The notes under the pieces: model-generated
What the model was told of the DNA's origin: nothing
Databases searched by the model: none
What the model saw: only the letters and a program-made list of their open reading frames with translations
Made by a program: the position numbers and the translations under genes
Part shown: piece after piece, positions 25,301 through 36,137 of the stretch
Position numbering within the stretch: the first letter of the stretch is position 1
Layout: each line of letters opens with the position of its first letter
DNA from: Synchiropus splendidus
Taxonomy: Eukaryota > Chordata > Actinopteri > Syngnathiformes > Callionymidae
DNA: 64,000 nucleotides
Assembly (NCBI RefSeq): GCF_027744825.2
Contig: NC_071334.1
Location: 56,236,937-56,300,936, forward strand
Direction: 5' to 3'

Positions 25301-27594
25301 AAGACATATGAGTTCTGACATCTAGGAGAGGTACAGAATTGTTCAATTACTACTTTAAAAGCTGATACCTCAGGCATCCAGCTAGGAGCTTCCTTTACAT
25401 ATATTATTGAGAGGTGGCAATAGGAAGACCCAGTTTTCCCGCGAAAAATTTCTCAGGATTCCCTTTGATGACCTTGAGTCTGACGTTTGGCCATGTTTTT
25501 TCCCGAACACATTTGAGACTTTGAGACAAATGCAATTGTAAAGCACCGATCAAAGTATCTCACGTCACTTATCCTCTAAGACATAGTGTTTTCAGTGTCA
25601 TTTCACCAGCACACATTAGTCTGTATCACTGTATTAAAAAAAAAAATCTACAATTCAGTTCTTTACGAGACAGTCCTTTCAAAATATTTTTTGGCACTAA
25701 GCACCTTTTGCACATCATCTCATTGCCTTTGGTCACAGGCTGCAGGATGCAAAGTGCAAAAACTTCACCTTTTCTCTCACGCCTAAAAAAAATCTTCCTT
25801 CGCTGCTGTCACAAGAAATTACCATGAACTGCACGAAGCGCTTTCACCGCTCCTTTTCCAACATGACATTGCGGTCTTGTTCAAACTGCTGCCTCAAAAG
25901 AGGACAGAATATTTTATCTGAGAAAGAAAAAAAAAACAGACACATCGAAGTGAAAACCAGATCTGAGGTAAAATACCCGCAGCATTAGAAAGACGAGAGA
26001 CATTTCTATTCAGTGAAACATGAACCTTGGGTAGCTTTCCACCAGATTGAAATAATTGGAGACTGTCCTCATTCTGGAACTGTGAAAGACTTGCAAAAGA
26101 GAGCGAAAGCGCAGCACTAACAAGTGATAATGACACGACAAACCACACCGCAGTTCTAAGAAGAGAGCAGTCATTACAAGTTCCATGTTCAACCTGTCTT
26201 CTTTGATCGTATCTGGCCACTGAAGCGCTAATAACTAGCCTCGTGTTGGATGCCGCTCCTGACAAGCCAAGATAAAGGTTGCTGGTGTAGAAGTCACAAA
26301 CAAATTGGAGGAGGAGACAACTGATAGCTGTCGACTCGCCACATTCTCTGGCTCCGCTTCCCAGCAGCACAGTGATTGGAAACACCCCGGTTAAATAAGC
26401 AGTGGAGGAAAGAGAGATTGTCATTCAAATATTTGGAATAAACTCTCAGCATAATCTGACGTAATATGATGTGGCTTTGTCAAGACTGAGCTCCATTGCA
26501 GACATGGGCGCATGGATTCAAGTAACACATTTGCGAATTATGGATATTAAATAATATCTATATACTATTTATTTACTTTTTTTTTATGAGAGACATTCAT
26601 CTTTGAACCACCTAAATATCCACTTCCATTTTTGCAGTTTGATGTTTAAAAAAAAAAGTTTGCTCTGGCTCTTCTGGTTTCTTTATCTTTTGAAAGGATT
26701 CAACAGCAACTAAACTACATCATTAAATAAATGTAAATCCATAATGTCCACTGAACTGGGTAGCAACACAACAATCCTGAGGCAGGAAGTGTGAGGAGTG
26801 GGGGAAAAAAAGAATATTTATTTATTTATTTACATTTATTTATTTATGATCATGGTTAAAATCAATGAAAAAAAACCAAACATGTTTGTATGTTTATCTT
26901 AAGACATCGGTTTTGATAAATTAATCAAAGACAACAATGATACATTAAAGACAATATGATATGCATTCTTAGAATGAATGAACAGTCCTGGATTTCTGCA
27001 GAGCAAGAGCGAAAGAAGAGGCAATAAAGGAGAGTAATTTAAAGGTGGGATGCAGGATTCCTTTCTCATGCGTCAGCACATGAAGCCGCCTCATTAATTC
27101 CACGAAAACCAGCATCAGTAAGATGAGTATTTACAGTTGGGATGACGCCGTCAGTCCAGACAGCTTTTGAGCTGCTTTTGATTGATGGTCCTGAGTGACA
27201 CCCAGCGATGGCCTCCCCCCAAATAAGACGTCAACACAGCTTGTCGTCTGACACAGCTCCTCCATGTTCAGGGAAACACCAGCGCACATTAATATTTCAG
27301 TACTTAGCACAGCAGGAAATTAAATACAGTGAAAGATCTGCAGTGTATGCAAATACTGCGCGTCAGAATTCTGAGTCAAAGTGAGATTTCATTTTGATGG
27401 ATCGGATGTTGTAACAGTATTTCAAAATAAATCAACGCTGGGATGGGTCAAAAAATGTTTGAAGCTGCATGGATGATACATCGGACTGTTGAAGTTGCAT
27501 GTTTCTATGGCCAAAGACATTAAGTGTTTATGAATCGAATGATCAAAAAATATGTATTTGATTGAAATAGATTTAGTTTTAGATCATTTCCAAT
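25301..27594. other. Intronic; 176-codon minus-strand frame of unknown meaning
   Basis: The minus-strand frame 25894-26424 is the longest one here outside the TMEM132 exon. It is Ser/Leu-rich with no recognisable domain, no repeats and no splice logic; probably chance. A TTTA microsatellite lies at 26815. Confidence 0.4.
26815..26847. repeat. (TTTA)n microsatellite
   Basis: Tetranucleotide run with one CAT interruption. Confidence 0.95.
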
Positions 27595-27833
27595 TTATTG
27601 TTTAACAAATTCCATATGAATACATGTTTCATATGAGCCCACAAATCATTCATTTCATTTCTGCCAGATCCTGGGGCAGTGGGTCTGGGACACCAGGCGA
27701 CCTCCGACATATCTACGCATGTGCATCATGTACACAGAAGGTGTCATCATTTTGATTCCTAATTCCTCGTCAATCCATGTGATCGGTATCGGTGATCGCC
27801 AACAAAAATCCAGATTGGAGCATCCCGACTAAT
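27595..27833. repeat. GATCGG hAT-like repeat, copy
   Basis: ATTCCATATGAATACATGTT, CTGCCAGATCCTGGGGCAGT and ATGTGATCGGTATCGGTGAT match the 24147-25065 region in inverse order. It ends TTGGAGCATCCCGACTA, the reverse complement of the family terminus. Confidence 0.65.
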
Positions 27834-28240
27834 GTCTCCTCTGGCGGCCATTGTCCCTTTTCTCTCAGTCTGCTTTTGAAAACCATCAAGGTGATAAATA
27901 CGTAGAACTCTTATGTGAGTGTTTCATACTTCACTAACTTCACCTGTACGTGGTGTCTTCAGACGTGATGAGGTTCCATTCATTTTCTTTTCCAATACAC
28001 ATCTTCAAAGTCATTTCCTTAAGTGACCACTTATGCTATGTGATTAGACTTGATGACGCCATCTATGGAAAATATGATTTCAATTTTATTTCATTTTTTT
28101 AAAGTGGTCCACTTAAATGCTCATCTTTAAGTGGCAATTAAGTACTTTCTCAGAAACGCAAGAACACGTTGTAAAGGTCAGACAATTTGAAATACAAGGC
28201 AGAAAAATTGTGCATATGCTATAAAAAGAAGTAACTGCTA
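27834..28240. repeat. Unnamed dispersed repeat, copy 1
   Basis: GCGGCCATTGTCCCTTTTCT, ATCAAGGTGATAAATAC, TTCAGACGTGATG and GGTCAGACAATTTGAAA recur in the same order at 31490-31850. It starts directly beside the GATCGG repeat end at 27833. No family name known to me. Confidence 0.6.
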
Positions 28241-28254
28241 CAGCACTGCTATGC

Positions 28255-28395
28255 CACTGCCGGAATGGGGCACCAGGCAACGTCCGACATACCCTCAAAC
28301 GCTGCGGGACGATTTGAAATGACTAACCTCAAATACAAATTTACAGCCAGAAGACCTCTAATGCTGCGAAGCTAACCACTTCCCCATCATGGGGA
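28255..28395. repeat. Piece of the composite repeat joined to the next dispersed repeat
   Basis: GACATACCCTCAAACGCTGC, TGACTAACCTCAAATACAAA and CTTCCCCATCATGGGGACCA match 24465-24560. Here the sequence runs straight on into the dispersed repeat at 28395, showing that the two blocks belonged to one ancestral unit. Confidence 0.65.
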
Positions 28396-29640
28396 CCATA
28401 CATCTTTAGTTAACCACCGCTAAGTCCTGTTGAGGGTGGCGGGGAGTGCTGGAGCCTATGTCAGCAGTCATTGGGCGAGAGGCAGGAATACACCCTGGAC
28501 AGGTCGCCAGTCCATCGCAGGGCACATACACCATTCACACACCAGAGTAACCTGGGGGAAGTTTTAGGGTGTCCAATGAATCAAATGACCATGTCTTTGA
28601 ACAGTGGGAGGAAATCGGAGTACCAGGAGAAACCAACGCGCACACAGGGAGAACATGCAAACTGTCCCTAGAACAGTGTTTTTCAATGTTTCTCAAGTCA
28701 CGGCACCCTTGGTTCATTGAGGAAAAGGAACCTTGGCCAAAGCTCACTTGTGCTATAGAAAACACATATTTGTTTGCTACTGACACTCGGTTGTTTTGCC
28801 AGGCTATTTGCAGAAACAAATTGCAGAAAATGAATTTGTTTCAAATGTGTCCAGAAAGCGTGAGCATTATGGCAAAATATATCATGAGTTATTTATTTAT
28901 TTACTTACTTTAAATAACTGTTTTGATTTTATCACTTCTTTTTTGCATGATTCTATTGTAGTTTTGAGTTTCCAGACAAAATTGAACTGAATTTGCTTTG
29001 TAAAAACAATTATTCTTTCTCTCTTGACATTTTGAAGCACATTTATTTTGTTGTGCATTTAGTTCTTTGCCAACTTTTAAACCACAAAGCAGTCCATGAG
29101 TATCAAAGTTTTGAAGTGTGACGTCAGCATAGCTGTTGGCTCAGTTAGTCTTTGGCGTCAGAGGTCCGACAAAGATCACTCCCTCCATTGTTCTGTCGTG
29201 AAAGTGTGTGGTCAAATTAGAGGCGCATCAGGTTTAAAAACAGCTGCATGTGACCGGCTTCTTGGCTGCGAGTGTGTGGGGAGAGGACCACTGCAGCACC
29301 GCCTTGACTGACGGACAGATCAGCGCATCAACACTCTGTAGCTCTACAGTAGAGTGGGGAGAAAGAATGTCAGCGAATCCATGTGATCTCCTCACCTTGG
29401 TTGCTTGTCAACACATAGTAATTCTCATAATTTAATGTTATCATATGGCCCACCTCTATCTCCGGACAAATTAGGTGAAATTGGATCATATTCCCACGGC
29501 ACACCTGACAGTGTCTCACGGCAGACTAGTGTGCCGTGGCACCCCAGTTGAAAAACACTGACCTAGAAAGCTCCAGAGCTAGATTGAAACCCTGAACCGC
29601 CTTGCTGAGAGGCAGCGGTGCAAACCATTGTGTGAAAATC
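28395..29640 (+). repeat. Fish dispersed repeat ('gggaggaaa...gagaac' type), split by a hAT element
   Basis: The left half (28395-28673) and right half (29561-29640) together match the uninterrupted copy at 22465-22830. Shared landmarks are TTAACCACCGCT, GCGGGGAGTGCTGGAG, CACCCTGGACAGGTC, GGGAGAACAT, GAAACCCTGAACC and CTTGCTGAGAGGCAGC. This sequence type is very common in fish genomes; I cannot assign its superfamily. Confidence 0.8.
28674..29560. mobile_element. Nested hAT-type element (CAGTGTTTTTCAA termini)
   Basis: The 887 bp element begins CAGTGTTTTTCAATG and ends with the reverse complement of CAGTGTTTTTCAACTGG. Both ends carry the 'CACGGCAC' subterminal motif typical of this fish hAT group. 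Flanks are CCCTAGAA (28666-28673) and ACCTAGAA (29561-29568), a 7/8 target duplication. It interrupts an older dispersed repeat whose halves resume exactly on either side. No transposase frame remains, so it moved non-autonomously. Confidence 0.88.
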
Positions 29641-29999
29641 TTTACACGGAAAGATAGATCTGATTCAACCATCAGTGCTGGTATCGAGAAGATGTCAAAA
29701 GATGATTCTGGTCACTGCGTTCTGTTAAAACTGAGTTGAATTGCCAGCAGGCAGTAGCAACTACTTCTTCACAAATCCACTTTGAACTTTTGGACTTTTG
29801 ATTCTCCAACACCTGCAGCTCAGTTCGGCTTTGAAATAAACACGACGCTGTCGGCCGTTGCAACCCACGTGCCTCATTTTGATCCTCAAATGGTCCTTCT
29901 CCGGTCCACTTGGTTAAAGGAACAAATCATTTCCATCAACTCAGGGCAAAATTAAATGAGACATCAAGTAGATACAGGCAAACCTTCCCGGGAGCTGGT

Positions 30000-30340
30000 C
30001 CAACAAGTTAGGAAGGTGAATCAGGGCTGCAAATCGATTCACTGAAGAACGCTTGTCTTCTTTTTAGGCCCGAATGGACGCAGGCAGATGCTGCGATAAA
30101 GAGAGTGCTAATTCAATTAATGAGTTTGAAGCTGTTCTTCTCATTATCAGTGCTAGTTAAACGTGCTCGTGCGTGGAAAAAAGCTGCGAACCGAGGACAG
30201 GATCAACGCTATCAGATGAAGAGCACTCACCAGACAAAGCTCATCTCCACCCATGCGTTCTGCAAATCACTTATTTGTCTCACTTCCACCGCGTCTCCTG
30301 CTATCTGCCCGTTTGTCTCATTCCACTTAGGTGCAATGAA
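30000..30340. promoter_or_regulatory. Candidate conserved noncoding element D
   Basis: Repeat-free, mixed composition, with AGTGCTAATTCAATTAATGA near 30105 (two TAAT cores in opposite orientations). No splice or coding evidence. Confidence 0.15.
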
Positions 30341-30395
30341 ATAACACACTGTTCACATTTCACATGATCAACAATGGCAGGGAATTTGGGAGGCA

Positions 30396-30440
30396 ACTGC
30401 TCACTATTGTTCTTCATGATGAAGAACAATAGTGAGCAGT
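30396..30440. repeat. Perfect palindrome, 22-bp arms, 1-bp centre
   Basis: The left arm ACTGCTCACTATTGTTCTTC+AT (30396-30417), a central G, and its exact reverse complement (30419-30440). Identity stops sharply at both outer edges. The sequence is not low-complexity and resembles no transposon end I know. Confidence 0.95.
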
Positions 30441-30955
30441 AGGAGGACACACATGCCACATAGTAAAAACTACGGGTGGGATTTAAAAAAAAAAATCTAT
30501 ATAAGATAAGAATATAAGAATATTTGCCACAAGAAGCCACATTTTTCAATTTGAATGAATTTATATATTAATGTATCACATGATGGACCCATACATACAT
30601 TTAAACAACAAAATATTGTTCACTTTGCATCAGTTTGACAATAGCACAATAAATCCTGATGGTGGCTATATTCAAGTTTTTACATCGCCTTATTTAAACT
30701 AAAGCTCTGTTAATGTCTTGGAAATATTTGTATAAGAATTTCAATGTAATAATGTGAAATTAAATTCAAATATTTTTATTGTAATTAATTACTCGTAATA
30801 GTGTTGTAATTAATTAACTGTAATTGACTTGTTAAAGTCCCACCACCAGTAAAAACATGTTTTCTTTTTTTTCGTTGAGATATCTATTAGGAAAGGAGCT
30901 GAAAAAAATGTAGCAAAGATCAATGAATATTTAATGAATGACCAGGAACCACTGT

Positions 30956-31014
30956 TACTACTACTACTACTAATAATAATAATAATAATTACAATAATAA
31001 TAATAACATAATAA
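30956..31014. repeat. (TAC)n/(TAA)n microsatellite
   Basis: TACTACTACTACTAATAATA and further AAT units with small interruptions. Confidence 0.95.
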
Positions 31015-31489
31015 TGCAACTACCTTCAAGTGTAATTTACCAAAGTCAGGCTTCTACATTGCATATTGACACTAATGGGAGCAAGGCACATCACTGTTTC
31101 AACGTTGAGGTCACTTGTCACTTGGTTTCGATAGCACTTTAAGGCTGGATGATGTTCTTTCCCGTCAGAGGTGCTATATAAGGTATACACCAGGTAACAC
31201 AAGTATTTATTCACAGTCAGAGTGTGGCTTAATTGAGAGCCTAATGCATCCACTTGACTGCCGACTTGGGCATCACACTAGGACACACAGGTCTAATGGC
31301 AAATTGTACTATTTGATGCCTTGGGAGTGAGAATTTGAAGAACTGAAGTGATCTAACGTTAATATCACAACAACTTATCACCATGTATTGAAAAAGTAAT
31401 TCAATATGTCCAAACTATTCCAAGCATTTGGGACTAGAGCTCCTCCAAATGTGGCCCATGAAGTGCTTATGGAAATAGAATGTACTTAT

Positions 31490-31850
31490 CCTTCACTGCT
31501 AATATCTCTTCTGGCAGCCATTGTCCCTTTTCTCTCTGTCCTCCCATTTTGAAAACTATCAAGGTGATAAATACTAATAGAACTCCTCTGTTAGTGTTAC
31601 ACATGAGTGCTGACTTTGACTATTTGTGGCATTTTCAGACGTGATGTGATTTGCATTTATTTTATTTCAACTACAAACCTCAACTAACCAAGTAATTCAC
31701 TATTAGGAGAACAGTAAAGGAATAATGATCAAATTTTTTTTTTTTTACTTTTTGTTCACTCAGGGGTTTCACAGCAATGAAAGGACAAATTATAAAGGTC
31801 AGACAATTTGAAAAACACTATTAATTCAGCACTCGTAGCCTGGCACTAAT
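31490..31850. repeat. Unnamed dispersed repeat, copy 2
   Basis: GCAGCCATTGTCCCTTTTCT, ATCAAGGTGATAAATACTAA, TTTCAGACGTGATGTG and AAAGGTCAGACAATTTGAAA parallel 27834-28240. It includes a T-run near 31735. Confidence 0.6.
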
Positions 31851-34075
31851 GCAGCAAGTGCCATGTTATGCGACTGTTTCTGTGTGATCAGTGCTGTCAT
31901 TTCCATTCATGGAGTGGACATGTTAATTCCTTGCGTCAGTGCTTCATTTTCAGAAACCACCAACGTACTCAAAACATCACTTAAGTTAATCAGCGGTCAA
32001 TACGAGGCTCTTGCCCAACATGTCCCCCACATTTCTTATCAAAAATCATTAATCATGAATGTTTTGAGTTATAGTCTGTTAAGTGCTCTCGAATTTGTCG
32101 ACTGGAACTTATGAATTTTTGGGGAAACAGCTTCCTCTTCATTGCATACTGCGTGTGGAGCAGTAGGAAAAGTGGAGCCAATGATGCAGACCAGGACTGA
32201 ACCTCTGACAGTCCTCATGCCTATCAAGTCTAAGACCTCTGATCCATCAATATTTTAGAGAATAAGAATAACAGTTTAATCAAACTGAAATAATTGAATA
32301 AAGAGCCATGTCCCCATCCTTCTGTGACATCTTTGTGCTATCACTATAAGATTGTTCATCTTGACCTTTTATCACCTTATTTTAGAAAGCTCACTCCAGA
32401 AAAACAACTTTAAAAAGACATTTATTTGCAAGAGATTTTTGCCTGTTAGCCTCACATGCCCTCTGCACGGTCTGGTTCAAAAATCTGCATTTATTACACG
32501 CAGAAAAAAAGAATACGAAATCATGACATGCCTGCTCAGAGCAGAGTTGGATGTGGGCGGGTGTTGTCTTCGATAACAAGAAGCTTTATATGTGTTGAGA
32601 CCGTGTTCATGAAAGCAGGCCAACAGGATGATGACACTGAGGGGTGTAACGGCGCAACACTCTCTGTGGCCGAAAGCAAGTCACCTCCAGTAAATCACAG
32701 CTCTCCTGAGGTTGCGAAATGTAAGACAGCAAATTCCTGCGCGTAAAAAGTCGCCTGCCCTACATGTGGAATTTATAATGCCACATTTCAGTCAGGAGCA
32801 GCAAAAGGATTTCAGATTAGCAAAGATTTGAAATATGGGTCATTAAATTATTCCTTTATTTTTAATGTTTGGAAAAATATATGATGAACACTGCTGGAAA
32901 AACGCTTTAATGCCGGATTTCAGGAACTTACTACTGTAGCTGTAGATTAGCTGAAGGAACGAGGTCATGCATCAGACAGACGCTCAATCCCTTAGGCTGC
33001 TGTTTGAATGGTGGCCGAGTCGGTTAAACTGGGGTAGAGGCCAAATTCATGCAAACAGAAACGTATTTTACACAAGTTGCGCCCTGGGGATAAAGTATTG
33101 ACTGTACATTGGCTCTGTTGGATGCAATAGATGATCCAGGATTTAACACATATTTGGATGGACACAGAATGAGGCCAACCAGTTTAATCTCGCGATGTGG
33201 AGAGAGATGGATTTTGGTCAATTGGTGGACGAAATAGAATGGTCTTCCAGATTAACAGTGATTCAAGTGATCTGCCTGTCATAGTAGCAACACATGCATC
33301 GTGTCGTGATAACACAGTCCTCTCCATGTAGTGTCTGTAGCTCAGGTTCGACTTCACCAAGTAGCTGAGTTAAAAACCCATGTGAGTAAAAAACGGCTCT
33401 CTCACTTTACATAAAACAGAAAATAGTTTGCATAAACAACAACAATAAAAGAGTATTAGAATGACTTGGTGTTAAAACACTTTCTCTTCTGCTCAAATCT
33501 GAGGCCACGCCCAGGCTGCAAAACATTTAAATGTGGCTCAGGAAATCAGCCGCCCGCAGCAGTTCACATCACGGGTGGCCATAGTAAGTCAACCACCATC
33601 ACCTTGAACCATGACAATATTCAACAACTCATTTGTAGTCTACCTGTTTGAAATGGCCATTGTTGTTGCATTTAAAGAGATGCTGTGACTCCTCAACATC
33701 ATTTGGTCAGACCTATGTGTGAGCGCTGGCACTCTGAGTCATGCTTATGTTGCTCTTTCACAGTAAAATGAAAATGAAGCCTGTACATAGTGAATTGTTA
33801 TGAAAAATACCAGGATCTACGTTACTTTTCACAGACTTCTTTCCATTGGTTTATTGACTATCAAATGAAAAGCCTCAGCATCACCTCTACCCTACGCTTC
33901 TGAGTTCAGTGAAGAATTTGGGTTTAAGTTTTAATTTCACAATACTCTGTTACTAATGCTTGGTTCAAGTCAAAGAACTCACTCCGTTTAGATTAGTATT
34001 GCTGCCATTTCTTATTAAGGTGTATTACTCTATATTATTGTTACTGTTGCATTTTTAAATGTATGTAGCACAACA

Positions 34076-34103
34076 GTAATAACAATAATAATAATAATAA
34101 TAA
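34076..34103. repeat. (AAT)n microsatellite
   Basis: AATAACAATAATAATAATAA run. Confidence 0.95.
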
Positions 34104-34240
34104 AATCATATATTTACACCACTCAAGACACTTTAGACCCAAGCAGCAGTTAAAGAAAACCAACATCGTATTTTACATTTAGAACACATATTTAATTTGC
34201 CTCAAATATATTCTTGGTGGAAATGTATTCCATACGGTCT

Positions 34241-34260
34241 TATATATATATATATATATA
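34241..34260. repeat. (TA)n microsatellite
   Basis: Ten TA units. Confidence 0.95.
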
Positions 34261-35405
34261 ACGGACAGGAACATTCATTTGACAAGACATGTAGACGTGC
34301 CGGGTCACACGTGATCACACTTCTGAAACTTTGAGTTTCAAACTACGGGCAAGTTCAAGAAAGGCAATTTTCGGTTCATACACATTTAGAACTGAAATGA
34401 ATACTTTTTATTCATATGCAAACATGATCGCTCTGAAGCCATTAGTGAAACAATTCAGCTTTTGCCATCTCTAAAGCGTTTTAATCATTAACGTTTCATA
34501 TGGTTGACTGTTCATTATACCTTCGAATTCGATGGTGGATTGTTTGAATACACTGCTGGGGGAAGTCTGCAGATGAGCGACACACTGGCGTCTCGCACAA
34601 AAGCCACCCGGCGTTGATGCTACGTTAATAACCAGTGGTGTTGATTTGGTGAAAGGGGAATGAGTGACACTTCAGCGTTGACTTCCTCGACGCGTGGATT
34701 TATTGACATGCCGACTGACTGAATGTATGAGGCTGCAGGAGTCTGGGCAGGTGATCAGCATCAGGGGTCAAATGTTGCGGTATGTCACTCTACTGTCTTG
34801 ACATGTGGTAGTAACAGCATTCCTGATGAAATTGATTAAATGCAACCTGCTGGCATTGTTGACCCGAGGGAGCTCTCCCATCTAAATGTCATCCGTTCTT
34901 GTACATGCTATGTTATGAGACGGTAGAAGGCAGCACAGCGAGTGGTGGCCCCATGGAGTGACAGTAAAGCAGCCTAACCTTTCATATTATTTCATAAGAA
35001 AGAAAACCTTTTACTGACCGGATCCACTATCCAATATACTTTAACCCACTGAAGGCTCATTTTCTCTCTCCCGGTACTGTGATATTAGCCACAAACTTTA
35101 AAAGGTATAACACTCAAGGCGAAATAGTGAAACAATATACAGAATGTCCTTTCATTCCTTTGACTGACACAGCGGTTTATCCAGTCATGATTGACAATAT
35201 AAACTCATTCAGCACCCAAATCTCTCTGAGCAGCTTTTTTTTACACTATGCAAACAAATCAAAAACACTTAAGCATGAAAAAAAGAGCGCACTCTGAGTA
35301 ACCGAGAGTCTGACTCACTCATGCCAAACTCAGATCAGGCTTTGTGTATTGTTTGTGGCCTGTCTGTAAAAAGTGGGCATGTTGATTTGTCATACATCAA
35401 GTTTT

Positions 35406-36137
35406 AGGCTGTGTCCTATTTCTCACCCTAACACTAGCACTTAACACTAGCACTTGGTTTGGAGCGCCCTCCACTACAAAGTGCCCTCCGACGATGAAGT
35501 GAAGTGAGACTTCATGACGTCACGCGTAAAGACAACGTGTCATTGGCTGCCACGCTGTGTTTTGATTCCTGCATATGGAGTGTTGGAGATGTTTTGGAAA
35601 TTCCTGCTTGAACATTTTTTTTGCATCTGCGCTTATAATCTCACTTGGTTGGTGAACCAAAGGAGAAGAAATGGGCGCAGCCGAAGCCGACTGTACCGCT
35701 ACGTTTCGGAGATCTGTTATACGTATGACGTACAACGGTGTTAACGTTTGCGTGGATGCTAGCCGACTGTTGTTTGTTTAGAAGAAATAAAAACATACTG
35801 TTGTACACACATGTATTGTTCATGTTGTCGGACACGGAAGACCATAACGTGTGATACGAGAGAAAGTAAACAAACGGAAGAGTAGTCCTTGTTACTAAAA
35901 TGTTCCTGTTGTCCTATCCAACATTGTTTTTAAATAAAGTAGTTTGGTATCCTGGAAATCTGGCCACGCTTCATATTGCCACTTTGTTTCAAGTCAGCTC
36001 CGGAGCACCCTCGGTTTGAAGGGATCATTTCAAGCGGTGAATGGCGAGTGCCCTCCATCTTAGGAGTATTGGGACACACTACACTGACACGTTAACACGC
36101 AAAACCCAGTATTAGGGTGAGAAATGGGACACAGCCT
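35406..36137. mobile_element. DNA transposon of unassigned superfamily with about 31-bp inverted termini
   Basis: The left end GGCTGTGTCCTATTTCTCAC and the right end, reverse-complemented, GGCTGTGTCCCATTTCTCAC stay paired over about 31 bp with three mismatches. Subterminal 'GAG(C/T)GCCCTCC'-like blocks occur on both sides (near 35461 and 36040). The interior (about 670 bp) has no transposase-like frame, so this is a non-autonomous element. I could not see a convincing target duplication: the flanks are CAAGTTTT and TGGTCTGT. The superfamily therefore stays open. Confidence 0.75.

Larger units (their letters stand above)
31851..35405. other. Intronic, nothing recognised except microsatellites
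   Basis: Apparently unique sequence with AAT (34076) and TA (34241) repeats. No exon-like or transposon-like ends noted. Confidence 0.5.

Noticed and set aside
25894..26424. 176-codon minus-strand frame as a gene
   Set aside because: No recognisable domain, no splice or promoter context, Ser/Leu-rich composition like random AT/GC-mixed DNA. Kept only as a note.
33330..33370. tRNA-like words (TAGCTCAGGTTCGA)
   Set aside because: A and B box-like words overlap and no cloverleaf can be drawn.
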